Assembly: GCA_947462105.1 (NCBI GenBank)
Contig: CANHNJ010000009.1
Coordinates: forward strand, 18,309-82,308
DNA: 64,000 nucleotides
Source of the DNA: Alphaproteobacteria bacterium
GTDB lineage: Bacteria; Pseudomonadota; Alphaproteobacteria; Micropepsales; Micropepsaceae
Reading direction: 5' to 3'
Shown here one piece after another: positions 35,950 through 46,222 of this stretch. How positions within the stretch are numbered: the stretch's first letter is position 1; each line of letters begins with the position of its first letter. A program made the position numbers and the translations under genes. The notes beneath the pieces are model-generated. The model searched no databases. It saw only the letters and a list, made by a program, of their open reading frames with translations, and was not told where the DNA came from.

Positions 35950-36900
35950 TTACAGGCTTCTGCCAATCGCAAGATATTTCGCGCGGCGCGCCTTGATCAG
36001 TTCGGCCGGACTCTTGCCATCCAGCTCGGTCAGACCGCGTGCGATCATGTCGCTGGCGGCGTCGATGGCCTGGCGCGGGGCGCGGTGCGCGCCGCCCACG
36101 GGCTCAGGCACGATAGCATCAATCAACTTGAGGCCGATCAGATCCTGCGCCGTGATCTTGAGCGCCGTGGCGGCTTCCGACGCCTTGGTGGCGTCGCGCC
36201 ACAGGATCGAGGCCGCACCTTCCGGCGAAATCACCGAATAAACCGAATGTTCCAGCATGTAGACGCGGTCGGCGGCGGCGATGGCAATGGCACCGCCCGA
36301 GCCACCCTCGCCGATCACCGTGGCGATGAAGGGCGACTTCACGTTCAGGCCTGCCTCGATGGAGCGGGCGATAGCTTCGGCCTGGCCGCGCTCTTCCGCC
36401 GTCACGCCGGGAAAAGCGCCGGACGTGTCGATGAAGCTCAGCACCGGCAGGCCAAACTGCCCCGCCAGGTCGAACAGGCGGATCGCCTTGCGATAGCCTT
36501 CGGGCGAAGCCATGCCGAAATTGTGCTTCAGGCGGCTCTGGGTATCGTTGCCGCGTTCCTGCCCCAGGAAGGCGACGGCACGGCCGCGAAAACGCGCCAT
36601 GCCTGCAATGATGGCTTCGTCTTCGCCGAAGGCGCGATCACCCGCCAGCGGCGTGAAATCGTCGAACAGCATCTTGGCGTAATCAAGGAAGTGCGGCCGC
36701 TCGGGATGGCGCGCCACCTGCACCTTCTGCCACGGCGACAGGCGGGCATAGGTATCCGCCACCATCTGGCCCGCGCGGGTGCCCAGACGTTCCACTTCAC
36801 TGTTGATGTCGAGATTGGGGTCGGCCTCCGCGAGCGTCTTCAGCTCGGTGATCTTGCCTTCCAACTCGGCGATGGGGCGTTCAAAGTCCAGATACTGCAT
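35950..36900 (-). CDS. accA: Acetyl-CoA carboxylase carboxyltransferase subunit alpha
   Basis: MQYLDFERPIAELEGKI...FIDTSGAFPGVTAEERGQAEAIARS, GEGGSGGAIAI. Confidence 0.95.
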   Translation of the reverse strand: MQYLDFERPIAELEGKITELKTLAEADPNLDINSEVERLGTRAGQMVADTYARLSPWQKVQVARHPERPHFLDYAKMLFDDFTPLAGDRAFGEDEAIIAGMARFRGRAVAFLGQERGNDTQSRLKHNFGMASPEGYRKAIRLFDLAGQFGLPVLSFIDTSGAFPGVTAEERGQAEAIARSIEAGLNVKSPFIATVIGEGGSGGAIAIAAADRVYMLEHSVYSVISPEGAASILWRDATKASEAATALKITAQDLIGLKLIDAIVPEPVGGAHRAPRQAIDAASDMIARGLTELDGKSPAELIKARRAKYLAIGRSL

Positions 36901-36995
36901 GCCGGCTCCAGATTCGGGCGGAACGTACGACAGAAGAGCGTACTGGCACAATGCTTGAGGAATATAACAATTACAATGGCTTAAAGCCTAATTCC

Positions 36996-37919
36996 TTAAG
37001 ATTTCCGGGTGCGGCCCAAAGGATGGGCTTTCGTCATCACCGCTGTCAGGCGATCCCTGGCAACATGGGTGTAGATCTGGGTGGTGGCGATGTCGGCATG
37101 GCCCAGCAAAGTCTGGACGCTGCGCAGGTCCGCGCCGCCTTCCACCAAGTGCGTCGCGAAGGCATGGCGCAGCACATGCGGGCTGAGCTTGGCGGGATCG
37201 ATGTTGGCCTTCAGCGCCAGCGCCTTCAGCATCTGGTGCAGACGGCGGCGGGTGAGAAACCCTTCCGCGCTGCGCGAACAGAACAGATAACGCGCGGCCT
37301 TCTTTGCTTTCTCGCCTTTCGGAAGGAATTCGTCGCGCACCGTGAGATAGGCGGCCAGCGCCACGCGGGCGGAATCCGACATCGGCGAGAAGCGTTCCTT
37401 GTTGCCCTTGCCGATCACACGGATAAAACCGTCTCGCGCGCGCGCCGATACCAGCGGCAGGCCCGCCAGTTCGGTGACGCGCAGGCCGCCGCCATACAGC
37501 ATCTCCACGATCAGCCCCAGGCGCAGGCCTTCGCGCGTGCCGTCCTCGGCGGCGGCGATCAGCCGTTCCACTTCCTCGCCACTGAGAATCTTGGGCAGGG
37601 GCCGCTGCGGCCTGGGCGCGGCCAGCGTCAGGGTGGGATCGTCGGCACGAATGCCCTCGGCATAGAGAAAGCCGAAGAACTGGCGCAGCGCCGACAGCTT
37701 GCGCGCCTGGGTCGAAGGCGCCGCCGTCCTGGAAAGCACACCCAGGAAGGCCTGCACATCGGCGCGGGTCGCTTGGCCCGGGTCTGCATGCCCGGCGAAT
37801 TCGGCCAGGTCGCGGCCATAGGCGGCCAGCGTGTTGGCCCCCGCCCCACGCTCGGCGCTCATCATGTCGAGAAAGGCCTCGATCAGGTTGGCAGATTTAG
37901 AGACGCGGCGCGGACTCAT
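36996..37919 (-). CDS. xerD: Site-specific tyrosine recombinase XerD
   Basis: LYGGGLRVTELAGL, LSPHVLRHAFATHLVEGGADLRSVQTLLGHADIATTQIYTHV. Confidence 0.94.
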   Translation of the reverse strand: MSPRRVSKSANLIEAFLDMMSAERGAGANTLAAYGRDLAEFAGHADPGQATRADVQAFLGVLSRTAAPSTQARKLSALRQFFGFLYAEGIRADDPTLTLAAPRPQRPLPKILSGEEVERLIAAAEDGTREGLRLGLIVEMLYGGGLRVTELAGLPLVSARARDGFIRVIGKGNKERFSPMSDSARVALAAYLTVRDEFLPKGEKAKKAARYLFCSRSAEGFLTRRRLHQMLKALALKANIDPAKLSPHVLRHAFATHLVEGGADLRSVQTLLGHADIATTQIYTHVARDRLTAVMTKAHPLGRTRKS

Positions 37920-37963
37920 CTCCAGAGCTTTAGCATGGCCCGCCTTTCCTGTATGGGACGATC

Positions 37964-38506
37964 ATGACTCTGAACCGCACCGTGGCGCTGGTGGGCATGA
38001 TGGGGGCCGGAAAGACCTCCATCGGCAAGCGGCTGGCCGTGCGGTTGGCCGTGCCCTTCAGGGACGCCGACCACGAGATCGAGGAGGCTGCGGGCCTGAC
38101 GGTGGCCGAAATCTTCGAGAAGCATGGCGAACCGGAATTCCGCGCCGGGGAACGCCGCGTCATCACGCGCCTGCTGGGCGAGGCGCCGCATGTGCTGGCG
38201 ACTGGCGGCGGCGCCTACATGGATCCGAACACCCGCGCCGCCATGAAGGAACGCGCCTTCACCATCTGGCTGAAAGCGCCCGTGGAGCTGCTGCTGGCCC
38301 GCACGGCCAAGCGAACCAGCCGCCCCCTGCTGAACAATGCCGACCCCCGGGGAACGCTGGAAAGGCTGCTGGCGATCCGCGAGCCGGTCTATGCCGAGGC
38401 CGACCTGGTGCTGGAAAGCGTCGACGGACCGCATGAGAAATCGGTCGAACAGGTGGTGGCGGCCTTGCTGGACAGGGGCCTGATGCTGCAGGAAGCAGCC
38501 CCATGA
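37964..38506 (+). CDS. aroK: Shikimate kinase
   Basis: VALVGMMGAGKTSIGKRLA, ATGGGAYMD. Confidence 0.94.
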   Translation: MTLNRTVALVGMMGAGKTSIGKRLAVRLAVPFRDADHEIEEAAGLTVAEIFEKHGEPEFRAGERRVITRLLGEAPHVLATGGGAYMDPNTRAAMKERAFTIWLKAPVELLLARTAKRTSRPLLNNADPRGTLERLLAIREPVYAEADLVLESVDGPHEKSVEQVVAALLDRGLMLQEAAP

Positions 38507-39612
38507 GCGAAATCATCCCCGTCGGCCTCGGTGCCCGCGCCTACGAAATCCATGCCGGTATCGGCCTGCTGGCGCAGGCGGGAAAACTGCTGGCGCCGCA
38601 CTTCCAGAACAAGTCCGCGCGCGGCGTGCTGCCCATCGTCACCGACGAGAATGTCGCCAAGCTGCATCTGCAGGCGCTGCAGGACAGCCTCGGCGCCAGC
38701 GGTCTGAAATCCGCGCCGATCATCCTGGCCCCGGGCGAAGCCACCAAGAGTTTCGCGGGCCTGGAACGTGTCTGCGGCGAACTGCTCGATCTGGGCATTG
38801 ATCGCAATGGCCTGATCATCGCGCTGGGCGGCGGCGTCATCGGCGACCTCACCGGCTTCGCGGCGGGCGTGCTCAAGCGCGGCGTTTCCTTCGCGCAGGT
38901 GCCGACCACACTGCTGTCGCAGGTGGACTCGTCGGTGGGTGGCAAGACCGCGATCAATGCCAAGCAGGGCAAGAACCTGGTCGGCCTGTTCCATCAGCCG
39001 CGCATCGTCATCGCCGACACGGGCCTGCTTTCCACCCTGCCCCGGCGCGAATTTCTGGCCGGTTATGCCGAGGTGGTGAAATACGGCGCGCTGGGCGATG
39101 CCGATTTCTTCGACTGGCTGGAAGCCAGCGCCGCCGCCGCGCTGGCCGGCGATGAGGCCGCGCTGGTGCATGCCGTGGCGCAGTCCTGCCGCATGAAGGC
39201 CGCCATCGTCGCCCGCGACGAACGCGAGACCGGCGAACGCGCCCTGCTCAATCTTGGCCACACATTCGGTCATGCGCTGGAAGCCGCCACCGGCTTCTCC
39301 AGCCGCCTGCTGCATGGCGAAGGTGTCGCCATCGGCATGGCGCTGGCGTTCCGCCTGTCGCACAAGCTGGGGCTCTGCTCCGGCCAGGATGCCGAACGCT
39401 TCGCCCGCCACCTCAAGGCCGTGGGCCTGCCCGCCGCCATCGCCGACATTCCCGGCCCCCGCGCCAGCGTGGACGAATTGATGGCGCACATGGCGCATGA
39501 CAAGAAAGTCAGCGATGGCAGGCTGACTTTCATCCTGGTCAAGGGCATTGGCCATGCCTTCATCACCCGCGATGTTCCCGCCGACGCGGTGAGAGATATT
39601 CTCGCCGACTGA
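38503..39612 (+). CDS. aroB: 3-dehydroquinate synthase
   Basis: LGGGVIGDLTGFAAGVLKRG, LNLGHTFGHALEA. Confidence 0.96.
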   Translation: MSEIIPVGLGARAYEIHAGIGLLAQAGKLLAPHFQNKSARGVLPIVTDENVAKLHLQALQDSLGASGLKSAPIILAPGEATKSFAGLERVCGELLDLGIDRNGLIIALGGGVIGDLTGFAAGVLKRGVSFAQVPTTLLSQVDSSVGGKTAINAKQGKNLVGLFHQPRIVIADTGLLSTLPRREFLAGYAEVVKYGALGDADFFDWLEASAAAALAGDEAALVHAVAQSCRMKAAIVARDERETGERALLNLGHTFGHALEAATGFSSRLLHGEGVAIGMALAFRLSHKLGLCSGQDAERFARHLKAVGLPAAIADIPGPRASVDELMAHMAHDKKVSDGRLTFILVKGIGHAFITRDVPADAVRDILAD

Positions 39613-39648
39613 AAAATGGCATCCTGTGTCCGCCTTCGAGGTGGACCC

Positions 39649-40953
39649 ATGCTCATCCTGCTCTACGCTGCCCTGCCCATTTTTCTGCTGCTGACCGTAT
39701 CGGCCTGCTTTGCGGCGGCCGAAACCGCGCTGACCGCCGTGTCGCGCGGGCGCATGCACCAGCTGGAAGTGGATGGCTCCCGCGCTGCCCGCCGCGTCAA
39801 TCGCCTGGTCTCCGACCGTGAGCGCATGATCGGCGCGGTGCTGCTGGGCAACACCTTCATCAACATCCTGGCGTCCTCGCTCACCACCTCGGTGCTGGAA
39901 AGCTATTTGGGCAACCACAGCGCCGTGTGGGTGACGACCGCCCTGATGACGGTGATCATCCTGGTCTTTGTCGAGGTATTGCCCAAGACGCTGGCGATCG
40001 CCCGGACCGACTCGGTGGCGCTGTCACTGGCGCTGCCGTTGCTGGGCGTGGTGCAACTGCTGGCGCCGGTGATCGGCGCGGTGCAGTGGCTGGTCTGGCA
40101 GGTGTTGTCGCTGTTCGGGGTACGGCAGGGCGCGACCGAGACGGCGGCGGTCTCCGCCGACGCCGCGCATGAGGAAATTCGCGGCGCGGTGGCGCTGCAC
40201 CACCAGGAAGGCAATGTCGAACGCGGTCATCGCGACATGATCGGCGGCATCCTCGACCTGCGCGAACTGAAGGTGGGCGACGTCATGATCCACCGCAGGC
40301 AGATGACCGCGCTGGACCTGGACCGCCCGGCGGCGGAGATCGTCGCGGCAGTGACCGAGAACGAGCATACCCGCATCCCGATGTGGCGCGGGGAGCCCGA
40401 TGATATTGTCGGCGTGCTCAATTCCAAGCACCTGGCGCAGGCATTGCTGCTGCACAAGGGCGACATCGACGCCATCGACATGGAAAGCCTGGTTACGGCG
40501 CCCTGGTTCGTGCCCGATACCACCACGCTGGAAGAACAGCTTGAGGCCTTCCGCGAAAAGCACAGCCGCCTCGCCATGGTGGTGGACGAATATGGCACGC
40601 TGCAGGGGCTGGTGACGGTAGAGGACATCCTGGCCGAGATCTTCGGCGAGTTGCCGGATGAGCACCCGAATCCTGGCCGCCCCGATGTGCGCCAGCGGCC
40701 CGATGGCTCTTACCTGGTGGACGGCACCGTGCCGGTGCGCGAGCTGAACCGCGAATATGAGTGGAACCTGCCCGATGATGGCGCCACCACCATCGCCGGG
40801 CTGGTGATCGAGGAGACCGGCACCATTCCCGATGCAGGCCAGCGCTTCGCCTTTTTCGGCTTCAAGTTCGAAATCCTGCGCCGCCAGCGGAATCAAATTA
40901 CCGCGCTGAAGGTGACGCCTCCCGCTGCATCAACGCAGGATTCTAGTTCGTAG
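39649..40953 (+). CDS. Hemolysin/CNNM-CBS domain transporter (HlyC/CorC family)
   Basis: CNNM TM domain, CBS pair, VVDEYGTLQGLVTVEDILAEIFGEL. Confidence 0.9.
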   Translation: MLILLYAALPIFLLLTVSACFAAAETALTAVSRGRMHQLEVDGSRAARRVNRLVSDRERMIGAVLLGNTFINILASSLTTSVLESYLGNHSAVWVTTALMTVIILVFVEVLPKTLAIARTDSVALSLALPLLGVVQLLAPVIGAVQWLVWQVLSLFGVRQGATETAAVSADAAHEEIRGAVALHHQEGNVERGHRDMIGGILDLRELKVGDVMIHRRQMTALDLDRPAAEIVAAVTENEHTRIPMWRGEPDDIVGVLNSKHLAQALLLHKGDIDAIDMESLVTAPWFVPDTTTLEEQLEAFREKHSRLAMVVDEYGTLQGLVTVEDILAEIFGELPDEHPNPGRPDVRQRPDGSYLVDGTVPVRELNREYEWNLPDDGATTIAGLVIEETGTIPDAGQRFAFFGFKFEILRRQRNQITALKVTPPAASTQDSSS

Positions 40954-41251
40954 CGGCTTCGTCCGGCGTCTGCAGCTTCAGCGACAGTGCGTGCACGGTG
41001 CCGCGCAGTTCCTCCGCCAGCACGGCATGGACGCGGCGCTGGCGCTCCACGCGGCTGACACCCGCAAAGGCATCCGTCACCATGCGGACATGGAAGTGTG
41101 TTTCGCCGATGCCGCCATCGGGCCGCACCGCGCCAGCATGGCCCGCGTGACGGGCACTTTCATCGGTCACATCGAGCGTGGAGGGGGAGAAAGCTGCGGT
41201 CAATTTCCGCTGGATGGCGTCTGCTGCGCGCATGCGGGCAAGGGTCATCAT
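40943..41251 (-). CDS. BolA family protein
   Basis: IQRKLTAAFSPSTLDVTDESARHAGHAG...ETHFHVRMVTDAFAGVSRVERQRRVHAVLAEEL. Confidence 0.9.
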   Translation of the reverse strand: MMTLARMRAADAIQRKLTAAFSPSTLDVTDESARHAGHAGAVRPDGGIGETHFHVRMVTDAFAGVSRVERQRRVHAVLAEELRGTVHALSLKLQTPDEAATN

Positions 41252-41316
41252 GCGACAGGTCAAAGTCAAGAAATTCCTTTTCTTGTTTTTAAGGCGCGCG
41301 ACCCCATAATTGCGAA

Positions 41317-41928
41317 ATGGCCGAGGCCCGTCCCCGATTCAAATCCGATATCCGCATCAAGCCTGGCAAGGGCGCCGCTGCCGCGCCCAAGCCGGAGGAG
41401 CGTCTGTGCGAGGCCAAGGGCTGTGTCGGCCCCGGCAATTGCCGCGTGCCGAAGTCGCCACAGCACATGGACGAGTATCTCTGGTACTGCGCCGCCCATG
41501 CCCGCGCCCACAACGAGAACTGGGACTTCTTCAAGGGCATGGACAATGGCGAGATCCAGAAGTTCCGCGAGGACGCGCTGACCGGTCACCGCCCGACCTG
41601 GCAACTGGGCAAGCGCGCCGCCAAGGCCCGGACCGGCACGCGGACGCAGAACCCGCTTCATGACAGCCATGCGTTGTTCGATGAGGATGGCAATGAAGCG
41701 CCCGGCGGACCGCGCCGTCCGGAACGGCACCTGACCCGCCTGCAGATCATGGCGTTCGACACCCTGCAGCTGGCGCACAACGCCACCTTGATCGAGATCA
41801 AGTCGCGGTATAAGGAACTTGTGAAACGGTTTCACCCCGACGCAAATGGCGGCGACCGGGGCGCCGAAGAGCGTCTGAAGCAGGTTATCAAGGCCTATGG
41901 CGTGTTGCGCCAGTCTGGCCTGGTCTAG
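41317..41928 (+). CDS. J-domain (DnaJ-like) protein
   Basis: C-terminal J domain: LQLAHNATLIEIKSRYKELVKRFHPDANGGDRGAEERLKQVIKAYGVL. Confidence 0.9.
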   Translation: MAEARPRFKSDIRIKPGKGAAAAPKPEERLCEAKGCVGPGNCRVPKSPQHMDEYLWYCAAHARAHNENWDFFKGMDNGEIQKFREDALTGHRPTWQLGKRAAKARTGTRTQNPLHDSHALFDEDGNEAPGGPRRPERHLTRLQIMAFDTLQLAHNATLIEIKSRYKELVKRFHPDANGGDRGAEERLKQVIKAYGVLRQSGLV

Positions 41929-41964
41929 ACGGCCCTCGCCGCCCCTTCCCGCACGAGAACAGTC

Positions 41965-42942
41965 ATGACCACGCCCGAGACTCTCAATCCGTCCATGCTG
42001 CCCGACACCCAGGTGGACGCGGCAAAGCTTTTCGGCATCAAGACCGGCATGAAGGTGCCGGCCTTCGCCAAGCGGGCAGAGCATGTGCCGGAGATCGATC
42101 CGGCCTACCGCTTCGACCGCGAAACCACGCTGGCGATCCTGGCCGGCTTCGCCTTCAACCGCCGCGTCATGGTCCAGGGCTATCACGGCACCGGCAAGTC
42201 GACGCATATCGAACAGGTGGCGGCGCGCCTCAACTGGCCCTGCATCCGCATCAACCTGGACAGCCATGTCAGCCGCATCGACCTGATCGGCAAGGACGCC
42301 ATCGTGCTGAAGGACGGCAAGCAGATCACCGAATTCCGCGAAGGCCTGCTGCCCTGGGCGCTGCAGCACCCCGTGGCGCTGGTGTTCGACGAATATGATG
42401 CCGGCCGCCCCGACGTGATGTTCGTGATCCAGCGTGTGCTGGAGGCATCGGGCCGCCTCACCCTGCTCGACCAGAACAAGGTGATCCAGCCGCATCCGGC
42501 GTTCCGCCTGTTCTCGACCACCAATACGATCGGCCTGGGCGATACCACCGGGCTCTATCACGGCACGCAGCAGATCAACCAGGGCCAGATGGACCGCTGG
42601 AGCATCGTCACGACGCTGAACTACCTGACGCATGACGCCGAGGAAGAGATCGTCTCCGCCAAGGTGCCCGGCTATGACCGCAAGACCATCTCCGCCATGG
42701 TCCGCGTCGCCGACATGACCCGCAACGCCTTCAAGGCGGGCGACCTGTCCACCGTGATGAGTCCGCGTACCGTCATCACCTGGGCGCAGAACGCGGAAAT
42801 CTTCGGCGATATCGGCTTTGCCTTCCGCCTGTCATTCCTCAACAAGTGCGACGAGCTGGAACGCGCCAGCGTGGCCGAGTTCTACCAGCGCAGCTTCGGC
42901 GAGGAGCTGCCGGAGAGTGCGGCGAAGGTGCTTGTGGCTTAA
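41965..42942 (+). CDS. cobS: Cobaltochelatase subunit CobS (AAA+/MoxR-type)
   Basis: [45 protein letters not shown]. Confidence 0.94.
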   Translation: MTTPETLNPSMLPDTQVDAAKLFGIKTGMKVPAFAKRAEHVPEIDPAYRFDRETTLAILAGFAFNRRVMVQGYHGTGKSTHIEQVAARLNWPCIRINLDSHVSRIDLIGKDAIVLKDGKQITEFREGLLPWALQHPVALVFDEYDAGRPDVMFVIQRVLEASGRLTLLDQNKVIQPHPAFRLFSTTNTIGLGDTTGLYHGTQQINQGQMDRWSIVTTLNYLTHDAEEEIVSAKVPGYDRKTISAMVRVADMTRNAFKAGDLSTVMSPRTVITWAQNAEIFGDIGFAFRLSFLNKCDELERASVAEFYQRSFGEELPESAAKVLVA

Positions 42943-42948
42943 TTTAAA

Positions 42949-43051
42949 TGTCATGGCCCGCGAATGCGGGCCACCCAGGTGGCGTCTGCGCCGGACTCTC
43001 AGGCATCGCGTTATCCCACCTGGATGGCCCACTCTACTGTGGGCCATGACA
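42949..43051. repeat. Inverted pair of hairpin repeats between cobS and cobT
   Basis: tgtcatggcccgc-gaat-gcgggccacccaggtgg (42949..42982) versus reverse complement of 43015..43051 tgtcatggcccac-agtaga-gtgggccatccaggtggg. Confidence 0.92.
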
Positions 43052-43064
43052 AGTTGGGATCGAA

Positions 43065-44897
43065 GTGTCTAAACCTGAATCCCCCGTCGAACCTTTCAAG
43101 CGGGCCGTCGCAACGGCGGTTCGCAGCCTCGCGGGCGAACCGGAACTGGAAGTCGCCTTCTCCTCCGAACCGGCGCAGCTCAAGGGCCTGAAGGCGCGCC
43201 TCACCGCCCCCAGCCGCACCCTGCCGCCGGGCGAAGTGGCGCTGGTGCGTGGCCAGGGCGACGCCTATGCCCTGCGCCGGGCCTATCACCAGGACAAGAT
43301 TCACGACCGCTTCCGGCCGCAATCACCGGAAGGCGCGGCCGTGTTCGAAGCCGCTGAGCAGGCGCGCGTCGAAGCCATCGGCGCGCTGGCCATGAAGGGC
43401 GTCGCCGCCAACCTCGCCGCCGGGCTGGAACAGCACATGCTGTCCAAAGGCCTGGCCCGCGTCCAGAACCGCGAAGAAGCGCCACTACCCGAAGTGATGG
43501 GCCTGCTGGTACGCGAAGCCCTGACCGGCGAGAAACCGCCCGCCGCCGCCGCCAAGGCGGTGGAGCTGTGGCGCCCTTATGTCGAAGGCCGCGCCGGCAA
43601 GGACCTGGCGAAGCTGCAGGATGCGCTGCGCGACCAGGCGGCCTTCGCCAAGCTCACCCGCACCATCCTGCGCGACCTGTCGATGGGCGACGACACCGAC
43701 AGCGACCAGACCAGCGATGACGAAGCCGAAGGCGATGACGGCGAGAGCGATCAGGGCGAACAGGACCAGGACACGGCCGAGCAGGCCGAAAGCGCCGCCA
43801 GCGATTTCGAGCAGTCCGAAGGCGAGGAAGGCCAGGAGGCCGAAGGCGATATCCAGAGCGAGCAGCAGGACGATCTTACCGACGCCACCGAGCCGGAGGA
43901 TGGCGCCAAGCCGCATCGCCACGATTCGCCCTTCGCGCATCAGGATGACTGGGGCTACAAGATCTTCACCACCCAGCATGACGAGGAGATCGGCGCTGCC
44001 GATCTGTGCGAGTCCGAGGAACTGGCGCGACTGCGCGGCTTCCTCGACCAGCAACTGGCGGCGATGCAGGGCGTGGTCTCGCGCCTGGCCAACAAGCTTC
44101 AACGATTGTTGATGGCGCAGCAGAACCGGCACTGGGAGTTCGATCTCGAGGAAGGCCTGCTCGACGCCTCGCGCCTGACGCGCATCGTGATTGACCCGAT
44201 GTATGCGCTCTCCTTCAAGCATGAAAAGGACACCGAGTTTCGCGACACGGTGGTAACACTGCTGCTGGACAATTCCGGCTCGATGCGCGGCCGCCCGATC
44301 ATGGTGGCGGCGATGTGCGCCGACATTCTGGGCCGCACGCTGGAGCGGGTCGGCGTCAAGACGGAAATCCTTGGCTTCACCACCCGCGCCTGGAAGGGCG
44401 GACAGGCGCGCGAGGCGTGGCTGGCGGCCGGCAAGCCGCCCGCGCCCGGGCGCCTCAATGACCTGCGCCACATCGTCTACAAGGCCGCCGACGAACCCTG
44501 GCGGCGGGCCAAGAAGAATCTGGGCCTGATGATGCGCGAAGGCCTGCTGAAGGAGAATATCGACGGTGAGGCGTTGACCTGGGCGCACAACCGCCTGATC
44601 GGCCGGCCCGAACAGCGCAAGATCCTGATGGTGATTTCCGATGGCGCGCCGGTGGATGATTCAACCCTGTCGGTGAATGCCGGGAATTATCTGGAAAAGC
44701 ATCTGCGCCACGTCATTTCCGAGATCGAGAACAAGTCGAGCGTCGAACTCACCGCCATCGGCATCGGTCATGACGTGACGCGCTATTACCAGAAGGCCGT
44801 CACCATCGTGGATGCCGAACAGCTTGGCGGCGCGATGACGACGCAGCTGACCTCGCTGTTCGAGGAAGATGCACGGCGCGGACGCGGACGGCGTTAG
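43065..44897 (+). CDS. cobT: Cobaltochelatase subunit CobT (GTG start)
   Basis: Acidic central region, C-terminal VWA domain [14 protein letters not shown]. Confidence 0.94.
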   Translation: MSKPESPVEPFKRAVATAVRSLAGEPELEVAFSSEPAQLKGLKARLTAPSRTLPPGEVALVRGQGDAYALRRAYHQDKIHDRFRPQSPEGAAVFEAAEQARVEAIGALAMKGVAANLAAGLEQHMLSKGLARVQNREEAPLPEVMGLLVREALTGEKPPAAAAKAVELWRPYVEGRAGKDLAKLQDALRDQAAFAKLTRTILRDLSMGDDTDSDQTSDDEAEGDDGESDQGEQDQDTAEQAESAASDFEQSEGEEGQEAEGDIQSEQQDDLTDATEPEDGAKPHRHDSPFAHQDDWGYKIFTTQHDEEIGAADLCESEELARLRGFLDQQLAAMQGVVSRLANKLQRLLMAQQNRHWEFDLEEGLLDASRLTRIVIDPMYALSFKHEKDTEFRDTVVTLLLDNSGSMRGRPIMVAAMCADILGRTLERVGVKTEILGFTTRAWKGGQAREAWLAAGKPPAPGRLNDLRHIVYKAADEPWRRAKKNLGLMMREGLLKENIDGEALTWAHNRLIGRPEQRKILMVISDGAPVDDSTLSVNAGNYLEKHLRHVISEIENKSSVELTAIGIGHDVTRYYQKAVTIVDAEQLGGAMTTQLTSLFEEDARRGRGRR

Positions 44898-45652
44898 TAG
44901 CCTTTCATGCCACTCATCGGCTTCATCGCCGGGCGCAGCAGGAAATATGGCAACATCAGCGCCAGACTCACGCCCAGGAACAGGGCGAAGTGCGTCAGCG
45001 CCTCCCAGCCCAGTTGTCCGAAGGCGAGCGGGTAATAGAGCCCGCTGAAGACGAAGCAGGCTGCCACCGAACCGGCCAGCGGCGCGGTCCACCAGCGTGG
45101 GCCGCGCGCGGCATCAAAGAAGACGATGCCGACGAAATTCGCCACCGCAAAGATCAGGAAGAAGGCGCTGACGGCGCGCAGCGACAGCGACGCCAGATCG
45201 GGTAGCCAGTTGCGGATGTCGCCGGGGTTGATCGCGGCCAGCAGCAGCGCCAGCACCAGCCCGGCAACCAGATTGCCAAAGGCGTAAGCCGGGCCGAAGC
45301 GGCGATTGGTGAGATGGATCACCACCCAGCAGCCCGGCAGGATGAGATCACTGATGGTGAGCAACTGGCCTTGCGCAAAGCCCGGCAGCCAAGCCTGCGG
45401 CAGCGGCGCGTCGGCATAGAGATAGATCGTCAGCAGCAGGGTGAAGAGCAGCAGCACTGGCATCGCCAGCCTTGCGGCGATGCGGGCATAGGCCAGCGCG
45501 TGGATATAGGACGTCTCTTCTTCCGGCCCGCCATAGGCGCGCGTACGGGGCGGCCAGACCGCGTCGTCCTCATACGGCAGCCGGTAGGGCCCGGGCGCAT
45601 ACGCCCGCACCGGCCCCGGAATGGCACCCTCTTCGAGCTTGGTGACCCGCAT
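44894..45652 (-). CDS. Integral membrane protein, possibly VUT/queuosine-precursor-transporter-like
   Basis: Six or more hydrophobic segments; [11 protein letters not shown]. Confidence 0.6.
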   Translation of the reverse strand: MRVTKLEEGAIPGPVRAYAPGPYRLPYEDDAVWPPRTRAYGGPEEETSYIHALAYARIAARLAMPVLLLFTLLLTIYLYADAPLPQAWLPGFAQGQLLTISDLILPGCWVVIHLTNRRFGPAYAFGNLVAGLVLALLLAAINPGDIRNWLPDLASLSLRAVSAFFLIFAVANFVGIVFFDAARGPRWWTAPLAGSVAACFVFSGLYYPLAFGQLGWEALTHFALFLGVSLALMLPYFLLRPAMKPMSGMKGY

Positions 45653-45667
45653 AACGCCCCTTTGCGT

Positions 45668-45687
45668 CCGCAATCGTCCGATTGCGG
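45668..45687. repeat. Perfect 9-bp hairpin
   Basis: ccgcaatcg-tc-cgattgcgg. Confidence 0.8.
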
Positions 45688-45700
45688 CACAGCCAGAAAG

Positions 45701-45738
45701 AATTCGAGGCACACCTCGCAAGAGGAGTGCCTCGAATT
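45701..45738 (-). terminator. Long hairpin downstream of rpmB
   Basis: aattcgaggcac-a-cctc-gcaa-gagg-a-gtgcctcgaatt with GCAA loop. Confidence 0.65.
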
Positions 45739-45759
45739 GGCGTTAAGCTAAACGTGAAC

Positions 45760-46053
45760 TCAGGCGGCCTTGTCAGCGGCCTTCTTGGCGATGGCGCGCT
45801 TCAGGCGCAGGGCCTTGGGCGACAGCACGCCGTCCTTGGCCTTGAGGATATAGGGGTCGAGGCCGCCATTGCGGTCGACCGAACGCAGCGCGTTCATGGA
45901 GATCTTCAGCTTGTAGCTGTTGCCCAGCAATTCGCTCGCCAGGGCGATGATCTGCAGATTCGGGCGGTAGATCCGCTTGGTCTTGTTGTTGGCGTGGCTC
46001 ACCAGGTTACCCACCAGGGTGCCTTTTCCGGTCAATTCGCAACGGCGCGACAT
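45760..46053 (-). CDS. rpmB: 50S ribosomal protein L28
   Basis: MSRRCELTGKGTLVGNLVSHANNKTKR. Confidence 0.97.
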   Translation of the reverse strand: MSRRCELTGKGTLVGNLVSHANNKTKRIYRPNLQIIALASELLGNSYKLKISMNALRSVDRNGGLDPYILKAKDGVLSPKALRLKRAIAKKAADKAA

Positions 46054-46222
46054 GGCTCGATCTCACTAAAAATTCGGGATTCAGGCTGGAATCCCAGCTC
46101 GAAAGGGGGCTCTCTTAGCCAGCCCTCCCTGCCCGGTCAAGGGTTTGAGGGTTTGTGGCGCCCCATTTGGGCCATTATAGTCGAACATCCTGTTCTGGCT
46201 CAAAAAACCACGGAACCTGCCC

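Noticed and set aside
36996-37919. xerD as an integrase marking a mobile island
   Set aside because: Sequence and context next to accA and aroK/aroB match the core chromosomal XerD; no island genes around it.
40900-40953. AT-richer codons at the end of the CNNM/CBS transporter gene as another recoded tail
   Set aside because: The tail is a poorly conserved low-complexity extension that overlaps bolA; no palindrome or duplication follows.
41965-44897. cobS-cobT without cobN as a novel chelatase
   Set aside because: The bolA-dnaJ-cobS-cobT-rpmB arrangement is, to my knowledge, a common alphaproteobacterial synteny; cobN is usually elsewhere.
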